The notes beneath the pieces were generated by a model. The model was not told where the DNA came from. It saw nothing but the letters and a program-made list of their open reading frames with translations, and searched no databases. Source: a virus. Taken from it: a DNA stretch of 64,000 nt. Both the position numbers and the translations under genes were made by a program. Shown here piece after piece: positions 32,113 through 39,427 of this stretch. The stretch covers positions 1 to 64,000 of the IMG/VR virus record IMGVR_UViG_3300032194_000381. The stretch is one strand, 5' to 3'. Numbering within the stretch: position 1 is the first letter of the stretch; every line of letters starts with the position of its first letter.

Positions 32113-32166
32113 GGGGGTCTAGGTGAGTGTGAGATAAAAAATGAACGCACAATGACCTAGGCCCCC
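32113..32166. promoter_or_regulatory. Long hairpin before the double-HNH gene
   Basis: GGGGGTCTAGGT (32113-32124) pairs over all 12 bases with ACCTAGGCCCCC (32155-32166), one pair being G-U; an inner GTGTG/CGCAC stem is possible. No T-run follows on the plus strand. It lies in a 216-base gap without genes. It may be a leader structure or small RNA. Confidence 0.55.
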
Positions 32167-32210
32167 TCTCTATAGAAAGAAGTAAAAAGGACGTTCTAAA
32201 ATCATGTCTG

Positions 32211-33425
32211 GTGTTCCACGGCAAACTCGTTGACGCAATGGGGGTTTCACCTTACCGTTCTGGTCAAACCCTGACTCCCCTAATGAAAACCCTCGAATTC
32301 TTCCGCGACAACGGCCTGATCGCTCCTGATGCAGTCGTCTTCGCGAAGGCATTTCAAGTTTTCATGCGGTTCGCTGGTAAGGGCGCCTGTTGGGACCTGA
32401 AGAAGTCAAGGCACCGAATCTTCTCTGGCTTCATCAACAGCAAACGCAACCATCTGTTTTACAAAACGATGGACGCCAGGCCTTTCTTGTTGGCGATGAT
32501 TGGTCAGTTTCCTGAAGCAGGTAAATCTGTGATCGTCAGGAGGCATACTTGTGTCTGTAAATACTGCTTGAATCCGACGCACTACTACTACGGGACGAAA
32601 GCTGACGTTCGCATGGAAACAAACCAAAGAAACGGAGATGTGCTTACGCCGGAACTCGTCGATCTAATTAGAGGAGCTGACGAAGGTCTCTCGAGTAAGG
32701 CAGTATCAAAGCGTTTTAATGTTTCCTACCAAAGGGTGCGGAAAATCCGTTTAGGGCAAACTTTTGAGGCCGTGCAGGACCAGACGGATGCACCTACCCT
32801 TCGGGAGGGTTGGAACACGCTCGAAAAGGTTCTCCATCACCTTGCTTCGAGTCATCCCCAAGAAGTCCGTCGTTATGAGCTCGACTTCCACATGACAAGC
32901 GAAATGGAGTGCCCCTGGCACCGCAACGGGACCAAGGAACACAAAGGCCGGTTCGGGCACATGGGTGAGTGCCTGGACTGCCTCGAGGAGCTCAAGCAGG
33001 GCAAGTGCACTGTCGACGTCACTCAGTTCGACTATCGCTGGTACTGGACCGTAAAGCGCTTCTGGGACCAGGTTGATGTTCGTGGGGAAGACGAGTGTTG
33101 GCCCTGGCTAGGGGCCACGAAGAAAGGAGCGTCTGAGTCAGTCGCTTACTGTCCATCACCGGTCCACTCTGGCGCCACTCAATCAGCGATGCGGGTTGCG
33201 TTCTGGCTGAGTCGAGGTTTTGTAGGCAAGTACAGGATTCACACCAGGAAAACATGTGAAAAGTTCTGCTGTAATCCACTGCACTTAGAAGCACGTGGAC
33301 TTGACGATGTACCTGTGCCTTCTAAAATTGAGAACATTCAGTTGAACTATGTCAACATCTTCGAGCACTTCAAAAAAGCCGGCATCCAAGACGGCGATGA
33401 TAGTCCCGAGTCACTACCATCTTGA
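32211..33425 (+). CDS. Double HNH-like/HTH protein
   Basis: 404 residues from GTG; the ATG at 32238 is in frame as an alternative. Residues about 58-130 end in RHTCVCKYCLNPTHYYYGT, and about 290-390 end in IHTRKTCEKFCCNPLHLE: both follow the HNH_3 pattern H-x-C...C-x-NPxHL of phage homing-type nucleases. Between them lie an HTH (GLSSKAVSKRFNVSYQRVRK, residues 159-178) and a Cys/His cluster (CPWHRNG...CLDCLEEL). The HNH catalytic His positions look altered, so it may be a DNA-binding regulator rather than an active nuclease. Confidence 0.65.
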   Translation: MFHGKLVDAMGVSPYRSGQTLTPLMKTLEFFRDNGLIAPDAVVFAKAFQVFMRFAGKGACWDLKKSRHRIFSGFINSKRNHLFYKTMDARPFLLAMIGQFPEAGKSVIVRRHTCVCKYCLNPTHYYYGTKADVRMETNQRNGDVLTPELVDLIRGADEGLSSKAVSKRFNVSYQRVRKIRLGQTFEAVQDQTDAPTLREGWNTLEKVLHHLASSHPQEVRRYELDFHMTSEMECPWHRNGTKEHKGRFGHMGECLDCLEELKQGKCTVDVTQFDYRWYWTVKRFWDQVDVRGEDECWPWLGATKKGASESVAYCPSPVHSGATQSAMRVAFWLSRGFVGKYRIHTRKTCEKFCCNPLHLEARGLDDVPVPSKIENIQLNYVNIFEHFKKAGIQDGDDSPESLPS

Positions 33426-33702
33426 TCCTTCGACGCGCAAATACTGCGCGATGATTGAGATTGGTGGTGTAGTCCACTGGGGTGTCAAGTGGCAGGAGGA
33501 TTTCGAAGAGGCTGAGTCTGATCTGCGGTGCATGATTAATAATTTAGCCTTTGACCTCGAGGAGACTCTTTCTGACGAAGGGTTTTATCCTGAGCGGGCT
33601 ATAATTATTGAAGAAAAATATCAAGAATCCGGAAGGACTAATGGTCTGTTTACCGGATTAATGTCAAAAGATGGCGAGATTTCTAACGACGATACCATCT
33701 AA
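33397..33702 (+). CDS. Unknown protein, 101 aa
   Basis: The ATG at 33397 (MIVPSHYHLDPSTRK) lies inside the end of the HNH gene; earlier starts only add Ser/Lys shadow sequence. Alpha/beta pattern with VVHWGVKWQEDFEEAESDL. Overlaps the following gene by 32 bases. Function unknown. Confidence 0.6.
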   Translation: MIVPSHYHLDPSTRKYCAMIEIGGVVHWGVKWQEDFEEAESDLRCMINNLAFDLEETLSDEGFYPERAIIIEEKYQESGRTNGLFTGLMSKDGEISNDDTI

Positions 33703-34336
33703 TTCCGGGTTCGCGAACTTTGGAACTGTTCAGGCATATCCTACTGGAGGTTCAGGGCCAACCGCCTACGGTCCTACCTCCTACTTCGGTTCTGATCCAC
33801 GCCCTGCGGAGCCTGGAGATAGCCTTTATAACCCTATTGATCTGGGCGATTTCTCTTCTGTATTTAGAGCGGTCACGCTGAACAATAAGCATGGTGGCCT
33901 CACAAGGCGTGTCACCACGTTCTACAAAATCAAGCTAAACCGAAACCGTTCCATCCAGTTCACTCAGAACTTCAGTCAGTTTGCCTATACCAGAGAGACC
34001 AACAGGAACACCCTCGTCGCTTTTTACAAGATTCTGCCGGACGGCCGGCGTGAGGAGCTGCCGATCAACGACGAAGGCTATGTCAGCCCTGAGAGCTCGA
34101 TTGATTACAACGAAGAGAACCTCAAGCTCGAGGATTATCCGTCCACCAGACTGGATCCTGGCGATTATTTATTCCTGATTACTAATGATATTCGGTTTAT
34201 GGAAACCGTTTACTCAATTAGTGTCAACGTGTCGGTTGTGGACTGGCGCTTCGTTTATGAGAACGTTGAAGAATCCTTGGATTTTGCATCGGTTGCTGAT
34301 GGCGCTGTCGATTCGTTAGACTTTGGTTCTGTATAG
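33671..34336 (+). CDS. Probable virion protein, 221 aa
   Basis: Starts MARFLTTIPSNSGFA; a Gly/Pro/Tyr-rich N-terminus, then beta-rich sequence with TTFYKIKLNRNRSIQFTQNF and LDPGDYLFLI. The layout is like the pre-peptidase or jelly-roll domains of secreted and structural proteins. It stands apart from the late block on the opposite strand. Function inferred from composition only. Confidence 0.55.
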   Translation: MARFLTTIPSNSGFANFGTVQAYPTGGSGPTAYGPTSYFGSDPRPAEPGDSLYNPIDLGDFSSVFRAVTLNNKHGGLTRRVTTFYKIKLNRNRSIQFTQNFSQFAYTRETNRNTLVAFYKILPDGRREELPINDEGYVSPESSIDYNEENLKLEDYPSTRLDPGDYLFLITNDIRFMETVYSISVNVSVVDWRFVYENVEESLDFASVADGAVDSLDFGSV

Positions 34337-34383
34337 GCAATCTTAAAAATTGCTGTTAAAGTCTAGGAATAGTGCAATAAATC

Positions 34384-34563
34384 ATGGCGGATCTCTGTGT
34401 CATTCAAAAACATGAAGCAGACATTGAGCTAATCATGGACGCAGTATGCCTCGATAACGTGCACTATTGCATAGAAAATGAGGATGAAGCTGTAGCTGTC
34501 ATCCCCTTTCATGTCTATGAGTTTTTAATGGATACCTATAAGGAGTGGCTCCAGGAAAGCTGA
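34384..34563 (+). CDS. Small acidic protein, 59 aa
   Basis: Starts MADLCVIQKHEADIE; alpha/beta with three Cys. Five bases separate its stop from a convergent gene. Function unknown. Confidence 0.6.
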   Translation: MADLCVIQKHEADIELIMDAVCLDNVHYCIENEDEAVAVIPFHVYEFLMDTYKEWLQES

Positions 34564-34568
34564 CTGGG

Positions 34569-35072
34569 TCAGACGTCCATAAACTTCTTCCAATCCCTCT
34601 TTGCGTAGGAAGGATCGTACTTGCTGGGGTCAACCGTTGACTCAGGCTTAGCGGCTTTAGCTGCCTCTGCTTTTTTGAGGGCTTCTGCCTGCTTCACAAG
34701 ATTACTGGAACCGACAGCGACGGCGGCCTGCTGCGTATTGGTGGGAGCTGCAAGACCAGGGCTGGCGATGGGTTTACCAGAGGCATCTTCTTTAACCTCT
34801 AAGAGACCAGGATCCTTAAAGCTGCCAGGCAAAGAAGCTAAATAAGATGCGGCTTCCATAGTGCGACGTCGCTCATCGCGTGCACGGATCTCTGCAGGGG
34901 TGCCTACCTCTGTGTAGCGATCCTTCTGCAAGGCTGCGGTGTCTGCATCGATCCGCTTGACGTAATCACGTACGTCTTCATAGCTCTCTTTAGGAATGAA
35001 TTTCCTGTAGAGAATCGGCTGGGCAGGTTTCTGCCTATAAACAGTTGTAGTTTCGCTGCTACCACCGCCCAT
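34569..35072 (-). CDS. Probable virion protein, 167 aa
   Basis: Starts MGGGSSETTTVYRQK, ends SYAKRDWKKFMDV. A charged helical first half (YVKRIDADTAALQKDRYTE) and an Ala/Lys/Pro-rich second half. The MGGGSS start and low complexity are typical of phage virion or connector accessory proteins. Family not identified. Confidence 0.55.
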   Translation of the reverse strand: MGGGSSETTTVYRQKPAQPILYRKFIPKESYEDVRDYVKRIDADTAALQKDRYTEVGTPAEIRARDERRRTMEAASYLASLPGSFKDPGLLEVKEDASGKPIASPGLAAPTNTQQAAVAVGSSNLVKQAEALKKAEAAKAAKPESTVDPSKYDPSYAKRDWKKFMDV

Positions 35073-35127
35073 TGTCTTACTTCACTTTTATTTCTATACT
35101 AATTCTATCTGTCACAAACTCGTATAA

Positions 35128-35517
35128 ATGCGGGGCACCAGTGACTCCCACAATGATGATGACTGTCGCCAGCAGCAGCTCAGCGTAAGTGATAGGCCGA
35201 CGCATGGTGAAAAATATCCTTTCATAGAAGAGTTTAGCGAACTCATACAAGAGCTGTCCACAAAGGAGATCCTCACGCTTCTGACAAATCAGCAGAGAAA
35301 CCTCGCCAAAGCCTTATGGGAAGCTGAAAATTACGGAGGCGACATCGAAAAGTGTAAGAAGAGGCTGGTGGAAACACATGGACGGGACTGGATGAAGACA
35401 ATAAAATTCAAAGAGCATTTCGCTCCGATCCGTTCTTATTACGAGCTGGTTCTAATTCTTGAGCATCAACGCCAATGGGACGAATACAGAAAAACAGCTA
35501 AGATTTGTCAAGACTAA
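35128..35517 (+). CDS. Unknown protein, 129 aa
   Basis: Starts MRGTSDSHNDDDCRQ; the first 25 residues look disordered and the true start may be later. The rest is helical (LSTKEILTLLTNQQRNLAKAL). Overlaps the next frame slightly. Function unknown. Confidence 0.55.
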   Translation: MRGTSDSHNDDDCRQQQLSVSDRPTHGEKYPFIEEFSELIQELSTKEILTLLTNQQRNLAKALWEAENYGGDIEKCKKRLVETHGRDWMKTIKFKEHFAPIRSYYELVLILEHQRQWDEYRKTAKICQD

Positions 35518-35525
35518 GTTCTCTA

Positions 35526-36128
35526 ATGGAAGAAACCACCGGAGAGGACTGGCTTGATGTCTTATCGCGTACGGAGTTCGAACCGGATGAAGCTTCAACT
35601 AATTCCTACCAGAGCTACCGTTTCGTCGATTTAGATATAAGTCAGGTAACGGTAGAGAATTACAAAGACACCCTCGTAACGTCACTGGCTGAACAGGTGG
35701 AGATGTTCATTCCACCCTCAGGAAGCTTTGAAACTCCTGACCTGAGAAGGTATCTGGAGCTTGTGTGCGGCTACGAAACGAGCACATCTGACCTGGTCTT
35801 GGGTCTATCCCTGGCTGATCAAATCAGGATCACGTTCAGTGATATGAAAATCAGCACCATCTGCGATCGGTATCCAGACATCAATCTGGCAGAGAAGCGT
35901 CGATACCGCTGCGTGGCAGAGTACTTGATCCGTCAAGGGGAATTGACCAAACTACGGGATGAAAACGGTAAACTGATCAAGAAGATTGGCAACATGCAGA
36001 AAGCTGTTGTGTTGTACAAACCGCTCCCCAAATTACTGGAAACCCTAAAACGCTCCGGGCTTACTCATTTTATAAAGCTTAAGGAGCAGCCCAAAACTGA
36101 AGAGGCAAAGGCCTCTAATATTAATTGA
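35526..36128 (+). CDS. Unknown protein, 200 aa
   Basis: The ATG at 35526 (MEETTGEDWLDVLSR) is chosen over a TTG at 35505. Acidic N-terminus, middle with LADQIRITFSDMKISTI and a C-terminal helical part with KLRDENGKLIKKIGN. The neighbour at 36141 also begins with a GETEE-type acidic helix. No family recognised. Confidence 0.6.
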   Translation: MEETTGEDWLDVLSRTEFEPDEASTNSYQSYRFVDLDISQVTVENYKDTLVTSLAEQVEMFIPPSGSFETPDLRRYLELVCGYETSTSDLVLGLSLADQIRITFSDMKISTICDRYPDINLAEKRRYRCVAEYLIRQGELTKLRDENGKLIKKIGNMQKAVVLYKPLPKLLETLKRSGLTHFIKLKEQPKTEEAKASNIN

Positions 36129-36140
36129 ATCTGAACAGCC

Positions 36141-36539
36141 ATGACAAGCCGTAGAAACAAACTCCTGACCCGTCTTCTTCAGAACACCACTGGCGAAACC
36201 GAAGAGACGCTCATGAAACTCAGCATCGAGCGTATCTGCGCTGACATGTGCGAGTTTTATACCAAGTTCTACGCCTTAGAAGGCCCTGGTGTACTTGTAT
36301 TCAAGCCTCAGGCAGAGGATAAAGATAGTATGTTCTATCTCTGCGTCGACGCGTTGATCAACGCCTTGGATGATTACCGCGATCAGGAGAGTGTCGCAGA
36401 GGTGTTCCAATCAGCCATCCGTCGTTCGGAACAGATCGACCCGACCAAAGAGTCCTTGTTTCTCATCCAAGATGAGAATGAGCTTGCCTTGGTTCACTAC
36501 AAGCATGACGAAGAGAACTCCAGCTTTTTGATGCTTTGA
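36141..36539 (+). CDS. Unknown protein, 132 aa
   Basis: Starts MTSRRNKLLTRLLQN; helical, acidic, ends HDEENSSFLML. Overlaps the methyltransferase-like gene by 4 bases. Function unknown. Confidence 0.6.
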   Translation: MTSRRNKLLTRLLQNTTGETEETLMKLSIERICADMCEFYTKFYALEGPGVLVFKPQAEDKDSMFYLCVDALINALDDYRDQESVAEVFQSAIRRSEQIDPTKESLFLIQDENELALVHYKHDEENSSFLML

Positions 36540-37162
36540 AACGCGGAGCCAACAACTGGTTAAGCCTGCGGAACATCTATGGCAAGATCGAACATATTGA
36601 GGAGGACTGGCTGACGCCAGCTGAATATCTTCCTTTCATCGACGCACTGCTTGGAGAGATTGACTTAGACCCGTGTTCAAACCACGACGCTAATCTTCAA
36701 GGTCTCCAAGCGAAAAAAATCTATACCCTTAAAGAAGACGGGCTCAACATTGAGACACCCTGGACGGGAGTGACTTACCTGTTCCCGCCTACTTACGGAC
36801 GATGCACTTGGAGCATTAAGAGAGGGACCTGGCGTTGGAGCAAGCGTGGAGGAAAAGTCTCAAAAGCCCCCTCTGTAATCTGGTTTAGACGTCTTGTAAA
36901 AGAATGGAAGCTCAGGAACATACCTGAAGCTTTGTTTTACACCACGTATCCAGAGATGTTGAGGATCTGTCCGGAGGTCTGGGACTTCCCGATGTGCTTC
37001 CCCACGGATAGGCCAAACTTGATTCACGGTAAAAAATATTTCACTAATAAAAACCCTATGCACTGGGGTTATTTCGTTTACCTGCCCAGGTTATCTCTCG
37101 GTTTCAAGCAGACCGAACGCTTCGAAGAGGTGTTCTCGGAGCTTGGACGAGTTATATGTTAG
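36536..37162 (+). CDS. Dam-like (PF05869-type) methyltransferase, degenerate motif
   Basis: 208 residues from TTG. It follows the phage N6-adenine methyltransferase layout: DWLTPAEYLPFIDALLG, IDLDPCSNHDAN, KEDGLNIETPW, then the catalytic position. Where active enzymes have (N/D)PP(Y/W), this protein has LFPPT (residues 82-86), so the first residue is Phe rather than Asn or Asp. It may be inactive or use a changed site. Such proteins would modify phage DNA against restriction. Confidence 0.65.
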   Translation: MKRGANNWLSLRNIYGKIEHIEEDWLTPAEYLPFIDALLGEIDLDPCSNHDANLQGLQAKKIYTLKEDGLNIETPWTGVTYLFPPTYGRCTWSIKRGTWRWSKRGGKVSKAPSVIWFRRLVKEWKLRNIPEALFYTTYPEMLRICPEVWDFPMCFPTDRPNLIHGKKYFTNKNPMHWGYFVYLPRLSLGFKQTERFEEVFSELGRVIC

Positions 37163-37406
37163 CTCGGAATCCGTTGCGGAGACTGTACTTTGCCTCTCCA
37201 GGTCCTGCCACGATGAAACGATCCTCCGTGCGGAGTTCCTGTTCCATGTTTGGTTCTGCTTTCTCTCGACGGGCGTCTACAAATTTATCTAAAAAGAACT
37301 TAGCTGTATCGTTATCAGTGGCGGAGATATCTTGTCCGGGTTTGACAGTATAACTGCCTGCACGGCGGTTATCGATATCGTATGCTTGGCTTAATTGGTC
37401 GTTCAT
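37152..37406 (-). CDS. Unknown protein, 84 aa
   Basis: Starts MNDQLSQAYDIDNRR; charged and probably partly disordered, with KFFLDKFVDARREKAEP. Converges with the methyltransferase-like gene (11-base overlap). Function unknown. Confidence 0.6.
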   Translation of the reverse strand: MNDQLSQAYDIDNRRAGSYTVKPGQDISATDNDTAKFFLDKFVDARREKAEPNMEQELRTEDRFIVAGPGEAKYSLRNGFRANI

Positions 37407-37418
37407 TTATTCATTCTA

Positions 37419-37706
37419 ATGACCCTCACTGAAACCCAAGCTCAAATTAGCTTGATCTGTGATGACATTAAGGAGCTCTTGCTTTACAAGAATAGAAAGT
37501 ACGGGAACTCAGCACTCGAGCCGATTCGAGTCTTCAGCAAGGCAGACGATGTAGAACAAATTCTGGTACGTATTGACGATAAACTTAATCGTATCCAGCA
37601 AGGAGCAGGCCTTATCGGTGATGACGAGGATGTGATTACTGATTTAATTGGCTATCTCGTACTACTGAAACTTTCACTGAAGAAAAGAGCTGACAATGGA
37701 GTATGA
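37419..37706 (+). CDS. DUF1599/Nmad1-like protein
   Basis: 95 residues from the ATG at 37419. The pattern KNRKYGNSALEPIRVF, QILVRIDDKLNRI and EDVITDLIGYLVLL matches from memory the DUF1599 family (nucleotide modification associated domain 1), a MazG-like all-helical fold common in phages. It may act on nucleotides; the exact reaction is unknown. Coupled to the next gene by an 11-base overlap. Confidence 0.65.
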   Translation: MTLTETQAQISLICDDIKELLLYKNRKYGNSALEPIRVFSKADDVEQILVRIDDKLNRIQQGAGLIGDDEDVITDLIGYLVLLKLSLKKRADNGV

Positions 37707-37869
37707 AGAATTCATCAAAGCTTACACACCTCAGCTGGCCATCATCGACGCTATAGATCTTCTAAAGCATTTCTCTCCGGACGCTCTGGAGACCCTAGAC
37801 CAGTTGGATGCTGACGCCACATCTGATAAAAACGACGAATCGAACGACCAGTCGGATCCCACTCTTTGA
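37696..37869 (+). CDS. Small acidic protein, 57 aa
   Basis: Starts MEYEEFIKAYTPQLA; helical then Asp/Ser-rich (DADATSDKNDESND). Its last 119 bases overlap the 3' end of the convergent lysozyme-like gene. Function unknown. Confidence 0.5.
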   Translation: MEYEEFIKAYTPQLAIIDAIDLLKHFSPDALETLDQLDADATSDKNDESNDQSDPTL

Positions 37870-38500
37870 TCTTGCGCTCTAAATATTCAACAGCCTTGAT
37901 CTGAGTCGGGGACCCATTGTAGGTCTCCGCCAAATTCAGCAGACAGACTGCTGTAGCGCATTTGTGACGAGTAAAGGTAGGGATCTTCTTGTCTCCGGAG
38001 ACGAACGTGTTCAACTCCACACGTCTTCGATCACGCATCCTGTCACCGCCTGAGAGCCAGTACGTGTTGATGTAGGGGCTCCACTCACGAATTATTTTTT
38101 CTTTGGAGGCATGGGTGTTGATCAGCTCCAGAAGACGCGAGTTCTTAAAACCGACTAGACCTACGCTGTGAGCAAAACTCAGTAGCGCCGCTTTCCTGTT
38201 CTTGTTGAGTGGCACAAAAACATAATTCGAAACTTCATCAGAGAATCTCTTGAGGTCCTCAGTGAAAAGTGAATTGACTTCTTTCTCGCTCATTTTCTCG
38301 TTATGAGCTACCGGTCTCTCTCCAATAAATTTCGTCCCGTAGCCAATGCGCCAAATGGATTCGCCGTAATCTTTGTAGGAAGCAAAACGCCCCATACCGA
38401 TGTAGGTACGAGGCGTTGTGTATTTCTTTATAATTTGAATCCCAAGCTCCGTAAGCAGTGGATGCTCTTTGAAAGGATCTTTTTGTTTACGGGACGACAC
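37751..38500 (-). CDS. T4-lysozyme-like (GH24) protein, atypical active site
   Basis: 249 residues. Residues about 40-190 resemble GH24 lysozymes: SIWRIGYGTKF, MSEKEVNSLFTEDLKRF, KNRKAALLSFAHSVG, and RDRRRVELNTF. In active enzymes Glu, Asp and Thr lie before and within WTIGYG; here the Thr is Arg (WRIGYG) and no Glu is at the expected place. It may be a structural or regulatory derivative, or use other residues. The last 23 residues are Pro/Arg-rich and overlap the convergent gene. Confidence 0.65.
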   Translation of the reverse strand: MSSRKQKDPFKEHPLLTELGIQIIKKYTTPRTYIGMGRFASYKDYGESIWRIGYGTKFIGERPVAHNEKMSEKEVNSLFTEDLKRFSDEVSNYVFVPLNKNRKAALLSFAHSVGLVGFKNSRLLELINTHASKEKIIREWSPYINTYWLSGGDRMRDRRRVELNTFVSGDKKIPTFTRHKCATAVCLLNLAETYNGSPTQIKAVEYLERKIKEWDPTGRSIRRFYQMWRQHPTGLGSPERPERNALEDL

Positions 38501-38870
38501 AAAGGCCGGTGAAGCTGACTTCAGAATAACCGTCGAGCTTCAACAGCACAATGTAGTTCTTGGTTGCATCAGTGACCGTGACGCCCACAGCACCTTTACC
38601 TTTACCGGCCTGGGCGACATTGAACGCTTTCTGGTATCCGGAGGGAGCAGAACCAGCAGAATGATCGTCGTCTTGGAATATCTCTAAGCTGACAACACCT
38701 GCAGAGCGGTCGAGAGTAAAGGTAATATCGCCCGTGGTACCGGGATTTACCTCGAAAGCACGCTGGCTAAGGCCAGTATCGTTGCCTACGCCAGCACCCT
38801 TGTAAGTGACGTCACTACCGGAGTCAACCGAGAACGTATCCAGGGTTCCGGTGATAATGCGATCAGCCAT
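38487..38870 (-). CDS. Probable virion decoration protein, 127 aa
   Basis: Starts MADRIITGTLDTFSV; all-beta, Gly/Thr-rich (ITFTLDRSAGVVSLEIF, then KNYIVLLKLDGYSEV). Small beta-sandwich proteins of this style decorate capsids or tails. Overlaps the lysozyme-like start by 14 bases. Family not identified. Confidence 0.55.
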   Translation of the reverse strand: MADRIITGTLDTFSVDSGSDVTYKGAGVGNDTGLSQRAFEVNPGTTGDITFTLDRSAGVVSLEIFQDDDHSAGSAPSGYQKAFNVAQAGKGKGAVGVTVTDATKNYIVLLKLDGYSEVSFTGLCVVP

Positions 38871-38875
38871 GATGA

Positions 38876-39091
38876 TTAAGAAATTTGTCCGATAGTGGAG
38901 AAATTAAAAGTGATATCGGCATCGATACCATGGTCTTTGAGAACACCTAAGAACATTTGCTTATCAAGTGCTTTCTGGTGAAGCATTTCAATGAACGCTT
39001 CTTCTAACTCATCTCGATCCATGTTCTGAATCGCTAAGGACGCTGCGTGGATTTGGAATTCCACGTCCACTGGAAGCCCTAATGCATCCAT
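38876..39091 (-). CDS. nblA: NblA-like phycobilisome degradation adaptor
   Basis: 71 residues from the ATG at 39091; NblA proteins are about 55-65 long. NblA links phycobiliproteins to the Clp protease so that phycobilisomes are degraded. The central part (LPVDVEFQIHAA, then DRDELEEAFIEMLHQKAL and FLGVLKDHGI) lines up with Synechococcus NblA (SVEQQFDL, SREDLEDLFIEVVRQK, IFKGMIRQG) along its whole two-helix length. A 15-residue C-terminal tail is extra. Phage nblA genes are known from freshwater and marine cyanophages. Function is inferred from the family. Confidence 0.8.
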   Translation of the reverse strand: MDALGLPVDVEFQIHAASLAIQNMDRDELEEAFIEMLHQKALDKQMFLGVLKDHGIDADITFNFSTIGQIS

Positions 39092-39141
39092 GGTAATTCT
39101 CAACCTTCTAAGTATCCTACCAGCGCTGAACTATTAATCAA

Positions 39142-39297
39142 TCAGAGGCCATACGGAGGCTGCTTCAAGACAACTTCCCGCTCGTCCACTGTGAACTGAG
39201 GGACGTCAGTCTTCATATCGACGTCGTCTGGGTCCATAGATCTTTCGACCCTGTCGATGTACCCTTTCAGAAACTGCTCTCCCGTAGGCTGATTCAT
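39142..39297 (-). CDS. Small protein, 51 aa
   Basis: Starts MNQPTGEQFLKGYID; acidic, with a short helix and a beta end (FTVDEREVVLKQPPY). Just upstream of nblA and probably co-transcribed. Function unknown. Confidence 0.6.
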   Translation of the reverse strand: MNQPTGEQFLKGYIDRVERSMDPDDVDMKTDVPQFTVDEREVVLKQPPYGL

Positions 39298-39385
39298 TGT
39301 CCTCTGTGTGGTTCCTGGTGCAAAGCAGCCCTGCTACATAAGAGCAGCCGAACAAGCATAAAAATGTTGCTGCTCCTAGTGCCAC
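39206..39385 (-). CDS. Possible lipoprotein-like peptide overlapping a gene
   Basis: A GTG opens MALGAATFLCLFGCSYVAG, a hydrophobic helix with a lipobox-like LFGC. The frame then runs 90 bases into the next gene in another frame, where its sequence becomes Arg-rich. Only the first 35 residues look real. It may be a short membrane peptide; confidence is low. Confidence 0.3.
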   Translation of the reverse strand: MALGAATFLCLFGCSYVAGLLCTRNHTEDNESAYGRAVSERVHRQGRKIYGPRRRRYED

Positions 39386-39427
39386 TGCAGTAAATTGGCT
39401 TACATCCGTATTGTAAGAGAGGTTTAT

